A DNA stretch of 11,832 bases. It comes from Thermoanaerobaculia bacterium. GTDB lineage: Bacteria > Acidobacteriota > Thermoanaerobaculia > UBA5066. The notes under the pieces were generated by a model. That model worked only from the letters and a program-made list of their open reading frames with translations, did not search any database and was not told where the DNA came from. How positions within the stretch are numbered: position 1 is the stretch's first letter; the number at the start of each line of letters is the position of its first letter. The DNA is taken from contig JAGOBQ010000078.1 in NCBI GenBank assembly GCA_017999215.1, positions 1 through 11,832 on the forward strand, in the 5' to 3' direction. The position numbers and the translations under genes were made by a program. Shown piece by piece: positions 1 through 5,492 of the stretch.

Positions 1-59
1 AGCTCCTCCGGGGTCACCGTGACCATCAGATCGGGCTGCTTCTCGATGTCTCCGCGCAC
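1..59 (-). CDS. Possible 5' end of a minus-strand gene running off the window
   Basis: Reading the minus strand from a GTG at 59-57 gives an open frame to the window edge, beginning MRGDIEKQPDLMVTVTPEEL. The peptide has a natural-looking composition, and a GGAGG lies upstream at 77-73, although its 13-base spacing to the GTG is long. An in-frame stop lies farther upstream, so the gene cannot extend much beyond this start. It would follow the replication-relaxation-like gene in the same direction and could belong to the same element. Only 19 codons are visible, so no function can be given and the call is tentative. Confidence 0.3.
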   Translation of the reverse strand, partial: MRGDIEKQPDLMVTVTPEE

Positions 60-172
60 GTCGACAAGGTCGCCTCCGGTCGCCGTTCTGTCAACGGTCT
101 CGAACCGATCTTTTCAGCAGCCTGCTAAGCGCCGCGAAGCTGAAACGTGCGAAATACCTGTGGGGTGCGGGC

Positions 173-1099
173 TTACGCCGGACCGGGGTGCGAAGGCGAC
201 TTTGCACCCACTGTGAGCAGGGCCCGGAGGGCGGCGAATGCCGGCCGGCCGGCCGCGGGGGGCAGGGAGTCGACGACGACCGGAAGGGCGATCGAGACGG
301 AGGCCACGGCCTGTTGGATGGCAGTCACACGCCTGGAGCCCCGGGTCAGGACGGAGATGAAGGCCGGAGAAGTCCCGGCGAACGGGACGAGCGTCTCAGC
401 GAGGGCGACGAGCCTCGGAACGAACGTCCGCCGGATCGCCTCCGTCCCGATGTCGATCTCGAGGGCCAGGAAATGTCCGGGGCTCTCACGCGTGGGCCGC
501 CAGATAGCCAGGACGTCCGGAATCGCGGCCGGCCGCGGGTTCCACCGACGCTCGAGGACCCAGGACGGTTGGGCCGAGGTCGGAGGGGCCGGGAGCCTCT
601 CGATGATGAGGCGACAGTCGACGACCCAGAGGTGGTGGGCGACAGCCGACTGCGCGAGCGAGGCGCGAAGGAGGAAGAGCTCGTCGTCGCGGGCACCCTT
701 CCTCTCGACGATGGCATCGCGGCCGGCCGGCCGGAGGCGCAGCCGGTTGATGCCGACCTTGTTCCACCTCTCGATGGCGAGGAGGCCCCGGGCAGCGAGC
801 TTCCGGATCCGACGCGAGACGACGGCCTCGCCGAGGCCGGGGAAGACCGCTTCGTGGAGCTGGTACTGCGCGGCCTCCTGCGACCGGCCGATGAACGCGG
901 GTGCGGAGACGTCGCGATCGGTGAGCGTCTCGGGCGGACGTCGCGGGTCGAGCGGCCCGATCGCCGCGGACCGGGGCCGCCCCGAACTTCCCGTTGCTCC
1001 GGAGAGGATGACGAGGTCGCTTCGAGCGCTGTCTCCTCGGTCCGGCGGTTCGTGCGGGGTCGGCCCCGGGTCGGCGCCCGCCCGGTCGGAAGGCACCAT
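173..1099 (-). CDS. Replication-relaxation-like winged-helix protein
   Basis: This 308-residue protein resembles the replication-relaxation (Replic_Relax) family, found on plasmids and integrative elements and thought to bind DNA in replication or transfer. Residues 1-50 are Pro/Arg/Gly-rich and look disordered. Residues about 60-125 fit a winged helix: sensor-like segment, the helix around EAVVSRRIRKLAARGLL, then a wing reaching RLRPAGRDAI. The second half carries IPDVLAIW (193-200) and LALEIDIGTEAI (211-222), matching the family pattern of a PD-x-hydrophobic strand followed by a strand with an acidic-x-D-x-G-T motif. That layout is reminiscent of a degenerate PD-(D/E)xK nuclease fold. The ATG lies 4 bases after the stop of the 106-residue gene, with AGGA just upstream, so translational coupling is likely. 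The family assignment is from pattern memory and was not searched. Confidence 0.68.
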   Translation of the reverse strand: MVPSDRAGADPGPTPHEPPDRGDSARSDLVILSGATGSSGRPRSAAIGPLDPRRPPETLTDRDVSAPAFIGRSQEAAQYQLHEAVFPGLGEAVVSRRIRKLAARGLLAIERWNKVGINRLRLRPAGRDAIVERKGARDDELFLLRASLAQSAVAHHLWVVDCRLIIERLPAPPTSAQPSWVLERRWNPRPAAIPDVLAIWRPTRESPGHFLALEIDIGTEAIRRTFVPRLVALAETLVPFAGTSPAFISVLTRGSRRVTAIQQAVASVSIALPVVVDSLPPAAGRPAFAALRALLTVGAKSPSHPGPA

Positions 1100-1103
1100 G
1101 GTC

Positions 1104-1424
1104 CTAGAACGCGACGGCTCGCGCCGGGAGAGTCTCGACGAACGTCGCCTGCTGCCTGAACTGGCGACGCACGTAGTGATCGATAGACGACGCCACGCGA
1201 TCCGTGAGGTGCTCGGGGACGGTCACAGCGTACGACCGTGACCGGTCTCGCATCACGCGACCGTCGGGCGCCTTCCAGGCTCCCTCGACGTCGCCGCGGC
1301 GGGTGAAGCCGCCGGCAAGCTGGACGAGGAAGTCCTCGAGGGCGGCGAAGGCCGCGTCGGAGAACGGGACGGTGTCGTTGTCCGCGAGCGGAACGAGGAG
1401 CTCGAGTCGGGTCGTGTCGCGCAT
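1104..1424 (-). CDS. Small hypothetical protein (106 aa), coupled to the replication-relaxation-like gene
   Basis: This 106-residue protein is not recognised. It begins MRDTTRLELLVPLADNDTVP and looks like a compact alpha/beta protein: a strand at 6-13, a helix at 22-40 (SDAAFAALEDFLVQLAGGF), a central strand pair around GAWKAPDGRVMRDRSRSYAVTV (48-70), and a C-terminal helix with RRQFRQQ. The ATG at 1424 has no Shine-Dalgarno sequence. It is preceded by the C-rich stretch CACACCCCA that also marks two neighbouring orphan genes. The same frame is open upstream to about 1727, so an N-terminal extension with a non-standard start is possible. Its TAG stop lies 4 bases before the next gene, which suggests co-translation and a shared task in replication or transfer. 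Confidence 0.6.
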   Translation of the reverse strand: MRDTTRLELLVPLADNDTVPFSDAAFAALEDFLVQLAGGFTRRGDVEGAWKAPDGRVMRDRSRSYAVTVPEHLTDRVASSIDHYVRRQFRQQATFVETLPARAVAF

Positions 1425-1447
1425 TGGGGTGTGGGGAAGGGGATACC
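1425..1447 (-). promoter_or_regulatory. C-rich, G-poor leader before the 106-aa gene
   Basis: On the minus strand the bases just before the ATG read CCCCTTCCCCACACCCCA, without a single G and without a Shine-Dalgarno sequence. The last part, CACCCC followed by A and ATG, recurs with T in place of A before two other small genes of this block (see 1949-1973 and 2485-2509). A pyrimidine-rich unstructured leader could allow S1-dependent initiation or bind a regulator. The role is inferred. Confidence 0.4.
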
Positions 1448-1729
1448 AGGCAGCCAGCGAGAGTCGCGTGTTCGGGCCGAGGGCTTCCTTCCGGGAGAGA
1501 GGTGTTTCGGTGGAAGTGAGATGCCTCGTGCCCCGCCAGCCGTGGACTGCCGTCCTGCCGATCCCGTCCGGGACGGACGTCTCTCGCTCGAGACGAACGG
1601 CAACGGTCGGGGGCGTTCCTGCAGGCCAGAGGGCTGGCGGGGTCGAGAGCAACCTGAGCGAGACGACGTGTGAGCCGGGGTGCGCGCCGATCCGGGAGAG
1701 TGGGTCGGTGTCGGTATCCGGTCTGGCAG
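1425..1729 (-). other. 305-base gap between two small genes; open frame, coding status unclear
   Basis: No gene with a normal start is evident between the 72-residue membrane protein and the 106-residue protein. One minus-strand frame is open across the whole gap and continues into the 106-residue gene. Its translation (for example TVAVRLERETSVPDGIGRT) is not obviously nonsense, but no ATG or GTG occurs in that frame inside the gap and only one TTG (near 1653) is available. Either the downstream gene has an unconventional start here, or this is a long untranslated region. No hairpin followed by T residues was seen. Confidence 0.35.
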
Positions 1730-1948
1730 TCAGTGCGGCCAGTGCACGTAGGCACTCTGCGCGAAGAAAGCGGCGCCGACGAGTAACCAGGTGAGTGGCT
1801 CGCGGACCGCTCGTTCCGCGAACTTGAGAAACACGAACAGCGCGACCGAGAGCACGCGCAGAACGCGGAGCGTGAGCCGAAGACACACGGACGGGCGGCG
1901 CCGACGCCTCGGCGACAGAACCGGTGCGATCGAGGGGATCTGGTCCAT
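1730..1948 (-). CDS. Small single-pass membrane protein (72 aa), hypothetical
   Basis: This 72-residue protein is not recognised. It starts MDQIPSIAPVLSPRRRRRPS and has an Arg cluster at 14-18. Hydrophobic stretches lie around 28-42 (LRVLRVLSVALFVFL) and 53-66 (LTWLLVGAAFFAQS). The positive-inside rule would place the Arg-rich N-terminus in the cytoplasm. It may be one or two membrane helices. The ATG is preceded by TCACCCCT, not by a Shine-Dalgarno sequence. Similar small membrane proteins are common in conjugation and plasmid-maintenance clusters, but nothing in the sequence fixes the role. The gene could be spurious, although its start context matches those of its neighbours. Confidence 0.5.
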   Translation of the reverse strand: MDQIPSIAPVLSPRRRRRPSVCLRLTLRVLRVLSVALFVFLKFAERAVREPLTWLLVGAAFFAQSAYVHWPH

Positions 1949-1973
1949 AGGGGTGACGGTTTGGCGGTAGTAC
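1949..1973 (-). promoter_or_regulatory. C-rich leader before the 72-aa gene
   Basis: The minus strand reads CTACCGCCAAACCGTCACCCCT and then ATG. The final eight bases are identical to those before the 96-residue gene, and the overall leader is pyrimidine-rich with no Shine-Dalgarno sequence. It lies at the end of a 245-base gap (1949-2193) in which no other gene or terminator was seen. Confidence 0.4.
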
Positions 1974-2193
1974 CGGGATCAGCAGCGCGCTGGGCTCAGG
2001 CGTCCGCCCAAGATCGAATCCTGAAGGGGCGACGGTCACTCCGTGCCCCGCCGGGACGAGGCCGCACTCCGGAGGTGCTGCGGGGGCCACGTCGCAGTTC
2101 GCGCGTGGAGCCCGGCAGGTCTTTCGTGCAGCGTCCCGTCCCGGCGGGGCCGGTGGCGACGTCCAGGGGGAAGGGGCCGTCCGGTTGGTGCCG

Positions 2194-2484
2194 TCAGACG
2201 TTCTCGGTGTGGGTGTTCGCGATGCGGACGAGCTCCGGCTGAACGACAGTGGCGATGTCCTCGATCGGGTGCTCGGACCAGACGCGCACGAGGTAGACCG
2301 GGATCTCGACGACGCTCCCGAAGAGGAGGACGCGGAGACCGGTGTGCGTCGTGATTTCGATTCGCCCGTCGAGGTGCTCGCGCACGATGGAGCGGAGGTT
2401 CTCCCAATCGGCGTCGTGAAGATCGAGGACGCCTGTAGGCGGTTGGACGGCGGGGACGACGATCCCGAAGTGGTGCTGGGGCAT
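2194..2484 (-). CDS. Small hypothetical protein (96 aa)
   Basis: This 96-residue soluble protein is not recognised. It starts MPQHHFGIVVPAVQPPTG. Predicted by eye, strands at 6-11 and 41-48 (RIEITTHTGLRVLLF) and a strand at 57-68 (VVEIPVYLVRVW) surround a helix at 24-38 (DADWENLRSIVREHL), giving a small alpha/beta fold. The ATG follows TCACCCCT, the shared C-rich context. A GGGAGGAA lies 38 bases upstream, too far to serve this start. The gene stands 73 bases after the zinc-knuckle gene in the same direction and probably belongs to the same transcript. The amino-acid pattern, with charged residues alternating with hydrophobic ones, supports real coding. Confidence 0.6.
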   Translation of the reverse strand: MPQHHFGIVVPAVQPPTGVLDLHDADWENLRSIVREHLDGRIEITTHTGLRVLLFGSVVEIPVYLVRVWSEHPIEDIATVVQPELVRIANTHTENV

Positions 2485-2509
2485 AGGGGTGAGGTGTAGG
2501 TGGGGTAGC
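2485..2509 (-). promoter_or_regulatory. C-rich leader before the 96-aa gene
   Basis: The minus strand reads CTACCCCACCTACACCTCACCCCT before ATG. It contains no G and ends in the same TCACCCCT as the leader of the 72-residue gene. It replaces a Shine-Dalgarno sequence at the expected distance. It is either an initiation signal for unstructured leaders or a protein-binding site, and no test is possible here. Confidence 0.4.
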
Positions 2510-2557
2510 GGGCGGCAGCTTCCTCCCTGGCACGAGCGAATGACGAGGTCGTCACGA

Positions 2558-2863
2558 TCAGAAGACCTTCACGGTGGCGTGGCAGCGCGCGCAGTCGAAC
2601 CAGCGCGTCACCTGCCGGCAGTTCGAGCAGTAGAGGCGGCTCCCGAACTCCGTGACGCCGCAGCGGTGGCAGGTCGAGAGCACGTTGATCGGATTGACGA
2701 AGGAGCAGTGGGGACAGGCGATCGTCCCGCGCCGGACGATGGCGAGGCCGCTGGCGATCCGGCGCCACTGGCCGATCGCGCGGACCATGTAGACCGGCGC
2801 GGCGAGGAGGTAGAGCGTCGCAAGCGCCGACAGCCGGAGCGCGGTGCGGATCGCCGGGCCCAC
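2558..2863 (-). CDS. Membrane-anchored protein with four CxxC zinc knuckles (101 aa)
   Basis: This 101-residue protein has one likely membrane helix at about 10-28 (RLSALATLYLLAAPVYMVR). The C-terminal half carries four CxxC pairs: CPHC (50-53), CHRC (65-68), CSNC (79-82) and CARC (91-94). Evenly spaced pairs like these fit two zinc ribbons, a fold used for DNA, RNA or protein binding. The GTG start at 2863 lies 2 bases after the TAG of the ATPase gene (2868-2866), so translation is probably coupled and the products are probably partners. An attractive inference is a membrane-bound DNA- or protein-binding adaptor for the ATPase. No specific family is recognised. An ATG start would be internal, at residue 26 in the helix, and would remove the anchor. 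Confidence 0.72.
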   Translation of the reverse strand: MGPAIRTALRLSALATLYLLAAPVYMVRAIGQWRRIASGLAIVRRGTIACPHCSFVNPINVLSTCHRCGVTEFGSRLYCSNCRQVTRWFDCARCHATVKVF

Positions 2864-2865
2864 GT

Positions 2866-4482
2866 CTATGCCCCCGTCCCCGGTGAGCCACCCATCATCC
2901 GAAGAAGGTCCGCGATTCCGCGGACGGGCGCCGCACCCTTGGGGGCGGCCTTCTTCGGCGGAGCCGGCGGGATGGTGGCGCGGTCGACGACGTCGGCCTC
3001 GAAGCGGGCGATGAGGTCGGCCGCCGTCTTGGCCGGGACCATCGAGACGGAGGCGATCTCGCGGCGGAAGACCTCGAGGAGCTCGGCCTCGGATCGCTTC
3101 GCCATGTCCGAGGGGTCGTTCACGGTCGGGGCACGCATCGGAAGGGCCGGCTCGCCCTTCACGTGGAGGAAGTACTTCCGGGACGGGAGACCAACCATGA
3201 GGCGGCGGAACTCCTTCTGCCTGTCGCCCTCGGAGAGCGCGGCGCCGACCTCGTCTACGAGGAGGTGGGGGTAGATCCAGTCCGCTTCCTCGTGGGAGCG
3301 GAAGATAGCCCACCACCACGTGTTGAGCTGGAGCGTCCGGACCATGGGGCCGGGCAGGGCGTTCGCAACGTCCTGCCCGCAGAAGACGACGCCGAAGCCG
3401 ACCGAGCGGAGCGTCCGGGCCGCGGTCGTCAGGGGTTCGACGAGCTCGCTCCCGCCGGCCAGGAGCGTCGGCGCTTCCTCGAGGAAGAGGAGACCCGGGC
3501 GCTTCGGGTTCCGGCGCGGCGCGCGGAGGAGGACGTCGGTCACCCGGTGGGCGGCGCGCTCCTTCCCGACGGAGGCGGGGAGAGCCATCCCGGAGCCGTA
3601 GTTCCCGAGGGTGATGCGCGGGGAGCCGGGCGGGAGGATGTTCCGGAGCGACGCGGGCGGGATGCCGATCGAGAGCCGGACTTCGGGGAACGACAGATCG
3701 TGCTGGAACCGCCGGAGTAGAGCGTCGGCCGTGGGCCGCGCCATGTGGCGTTCGAGCTCGGCGAAGTAGTTGCGGAGGTCGGGCTCGGCGACGTCGGCGA
3801 TGACCTTCGCCCGGAACGCCGGATCGGAGTAGAGCTTCGAGACGAACCGGAGGTTCGGCGGGAAGCCCTTTTCCGTGAGGAGCCACGAGAGCATGAACAG
3901 GGCCTGCTTCAGCGACTCGGTGTAGGTCTGCGGGCTGGCCTGGACCGTGGCGTCGGTCCGGAGGTGGGCGAGGTAGGCGTTCGAGACGATGCCGTCTGTG
4001 TTGTCGAAGGGCGTGACGGGGGAGACGGCATCGCGAGACCAGTCGATGACGCGGACGCGCCGCCGTATCGCGTCCCTGAGAGCCAAGTCGCCGCCGAGGT
4101 AGAGGGCGGCGAGGATCTGGCAGGTGAGGCTGTAGGTCTCCGTCTTCGGGTCGACGAGCTCGATCTCCACCTCGTCGCGGAGAGCCCGGGAGATCAGCTC
4201 GATCAGGAGCCCTAGGAGGAACCGGGTCTTCCCCGACCCGGGCGCCCCGATCACGAGGGCGCTCTTCATCGAGGTGTCGCCCTTCACACGGACGATCTGG
4301 CCGGACGGCAGCCTTCCGAAGGTGAGCGCGCCAGGCCCGGCGAGCCGGCCGCGGACCTCCTCCATCACCTCGGAGGAGGGCTTCGGCGGCGCGAGCTTCG
4401 GCAACTCGGCGGCGACGGCCATTTCGTAGGCGCGTCTCCGTTCCCGGTGGAGGATCGACCCGACGAGGTCGAGAAGGCTCAC
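2866..4482 (-). CDS. VirD4/TraD/HerA-type P-loop ATPase, coupling-protein-like
   Basis: This 538-residue protein belongs to the FtsK/HerA/VirD4 group of hexameric DNA- or protein-pumping ATPases. The Walker A motif is GAPGSGKT (79-86), and DPKTE (111-115) is the strand after it, as in coupling proteins. The Walker B region is LLFLEEAP (331-338), with Glu-Glu where Asp-Glu is usual. VVFCGQD (365-371) matches the Gln-bearing motif after Walker B. The tail (about 503-520) is Pro/Ala/Lys-rich. No membrane helix is present, whereas VirD4 and TraD carry two at the N-terminus; a separate three-helix protein is encoded just upstream. The GTG start at 4482 overlaps that gene's TGA (GTGA), and the zinc-knuckle gene follows after 2 bases. 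It probably couples DNA to a transfer or partition machine of the element. HerA-like roles outside conjugation are possible. Confidence 0.78.
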   Translation of the reverse strand: MSLLDLVGSILHRERRRAYEMAVAAELPKLAPPKPSSEVMEEVRGRLAGPGALTFGRLPSGQIVRVKGDTSMKSALVIGAPGSGKTRFLLGLLIELISRALRDEVEIELVDPKTETYSLTCQILAALYLGGDLALRDAIRRRVRVIDWSRDAVSPVTPFDNTDGIVSNAYLAHLRTDATVQASPQTYTESLKQALFMLSWLLTEKGFPPNLRFVSKLYSDPAFRAKVIADVAEPDLRNYFAELERHMARPTADALLRRFQHDLSFPEVRLSIGIPPASLRNILPPGSPRITLGNYGSGMALPASVGKERAAHRVTDVLLRAPRRNPKRPGLLFLEEAPTLLAGGSELVEPLTTAARTLRSVGFGVVFCGQDVANALPGPMVRTLQLNTWWWAIFRSHEEADWIYPHLLVDEVGAALSEGDRQKEFRRLMVGLPSRKYFLHVKGEPALPMRAPTVNDPSDMAKRSEAELLEVFRREIASVSMVPAKTAADLIARFEADVVDRATIPPAPPKKAAPKGAAPVRGIADLLRMMGGSPGTGA

Positions 4483-4895
4483 GGAGAGCCTCCGAAGGGG
4501 CCGAACGTCCCGCCCGGAAGGACGGGCTTGGCGGCCTTCGGGTCCACGACCTTCTTCCCGGCCGCCTTCCGGTCGACGTAGTCCGCCCACGGGTCGCGGC
4601 TCTTCGGGTTGAAACGCTTGCGGAGCTGGAGGATCCCGTAGGCGAGGGGAGAGAGGATCAGGAACCCGAGGACCGTCCCGAGCGCGTCGACGCTGCTACC
4701 GGCGCCGGTCACGGCCTGGGGCGTGCCACTCGAGCCGCCCATGGCGCCGATCAGCCCCACGAAGAGCGCCGGGGCCAGCGCCAGGAGGAAGAGCACTCCG
4801 GCCCACCTCCGAAGCGTCTGCCCGGCCTTCGTCGCCGAGATCGGCAGCGAGAGGACGAAGACGACGCAGGCCGCAGCGATGAGGAACGAGATCAC
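4479..4895 (-). CDS. Small three-helix membrane protein, partner of the ATPase (138 aa)
   Basis: This 138-residue protein starts MISFLIAAACVVFVLSLPIS. Hydrophobic helices lie at about 2-19, 32-51 and 71-90, followed by a basic, Pro/Gly-rich cytoplasm-like tail (LRKRFNPKSRDPWADY, then KAAGKKVVDPKAAK). The GTG at 4895 is chosen because GAGG stands 5 bases before it and it falls 7 bases after the stop of the upstream gene. The longer frame upstream overlaps that gene and is Pro/Arg-rich shadow sequence. Its TGA overlaps the ATPase start by four bases. Together they look like the membrane and motor halves of a coupling protein kept as two genes. No family name is recognised. The helix count and the tail rich in basic residues fit a docking platform, which is inference. 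Confidence 0.72.
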   Translation of the reverse strand: MISFLIAAACVVFVLSLPISATKAGQTLRRWAGVLFLLALAPALFVGLIGAMGGSSGTPQAVTGAGSSVDALGTVLGFLILSPLAYGILQLRKRFNPKSRDPWADYVDRKAAGKKVVDPKAAKPVLPGGTFGPFGGSP

Positions 4896-4902
4896 CGGTT
4901 CC

Positions 4903-5133
4903 TCACCGGTCGAGGTCAGCCGAGCTGTCGGCGGTTCCGTTCCTTCCGGCATCGGCCGCCTGGCCGTCAACCGCGGCGGAGCCGGAGTCCTTCCGGGTCG
5001 CCCGCCGGGCCGCCCGGGTCCCGGCAAGGACCTCTTTCAGCTTCACGTAGACGGGCAGCGCCTGGTCGTCCGGGAGCTCGACGCTCGTCGAGTCGTTCGC
5101 GGCACCCTGGATCGAGACGGTGAGGGTGTGCAT
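4903..5133 (-). CDS. Small hypothetical protein (76 aa)
   Basis: This 76-residue protein is not recognised. It begins MHTLTVSIQGAANDSTSVEL. The first 45 residues look structured: a strand pair, then a helix at PVYVKLKEVLAGTRAARRAT. The C-terminal 30 residues are Ala/Asp/Ser/Gly-rich and probably disordered. The start is well supported by AAAGGAGG placed 6 bases before the ATG, one of the best ribosome-binding sites in the block. It is 7 bases upstream of the three-helix membrane protein and so is likely the lead gene of the ATPase unit. The ordered head and polar tail would suit a small adaptor, but this is a guess. Confidence 0.65.
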   Translation of the reverse strand: MHTLTVSIQGAANDSTSVELPDDQALPVYVKLKEVLAGTRAARRATRKDSGSAAVDGQAADAGRNGTADSSADLDR

Positions 5134-5260
5134 GGCGTCCTCCTTTCGATGGGGAGGACGGTAGGGGTCTGCGATCGTGGCTGCCGGGACAGCGTCGAAC
5201 TGCCGTTAGCCCGGGTCAGGGGCTACCTGCGTGGCGCAGAATGCGGCGGTCGCCCGCTGG

Positions 5261-5452
5261 TCACTTCCCCTGAAGCTCTGCGGCGCGGAAGCCGTGGTAC
5301 TCGGCGAACTTCTCCGCATCCACGGCGAGGGCTTCGGCGTCCTTGATGTATCGGTCGCAGTGGTCACGCATCTTGCGCAGCCACGGATTCTCGGGCGCCT
5401 TCGGATTGATGGCCACGGTCATCTTGTAGTCGGCGTACATCTTCCGGTGCAT
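5261..5452 (-). CDS. Small hypothetical protein (63 aa), first gene of the minus block
   Basis: This 63-residue, mostly helical, charged protein is not recognised. It starts MHRKMYADYKMTVAINPKAP and has a long helix at about 24-60 (LRKMRDHCDRYIKDAEALAVDAEKFAEYHGF). The single Cys is at 32. The ATG at 5452 is supported by GGGAGGAGG 6 bases upstream. It is the most upstream gene of the minus-strand run, 127 bases before the 76-residue gene. It sits only about 40 bases from the junction with the truncated restriction gene, so its promoter must lie in or across that junction. No good -35/-10 pair was found there; only a weak TACTGT at about 5498-5493 could serve as a -10. Confidence 0.62.
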   Translation of the reverse strand: MHRKMYADYKMTVAINPKAPENPWLRKMRDHCDRYIKDAEALAVDAEKFAEYHGFRAAELQGK

Positions 5453-5492
5453 GGCGGCCTCCTCCCGGTAGGACGCTGCCCTCTTCCGATAC

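Noticed and set aside
111..128. AGCAG-C-CTGCT near the left edge as terminator of the minus block
   Set aside because: A single-base loop cannot form a stable hairpin, and no T-run follows in the minus transcript.
147..1241. Long plus-strand open frames opposite the replication-relaxation-like gene
   Set aside because: The translations are Arg/Gly/Ser-rich and typical of antisense frames in GC-rich DNA, while the minus-strand frame has structured motifs.
1104..2891. 595-residue minus-strand open frame
   Set aside because: It runs through three gaps and across other genes with Pro/Arg/Ser-rich low-complexity translation. Only its last 106 codons, from the ATG at 1424, look like a protein.
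4896..5027. Longer ATG-started form of the three-helix membrane protein
   Set aside because: The extra 44 residues are a Pro/Arg-rich shadow of the 76-residue gene. GTG at 4895 has its own GAGG and fits the tight gene spacing.
5134..5260. Riboswitch or small RNA in the gap between the 63- and 76-residue genes
   Set aside because: Only short GC-rich complementarities were visible, with no known motif. The sole clear signal is the ribosome-binding site of the 76-residue gene.
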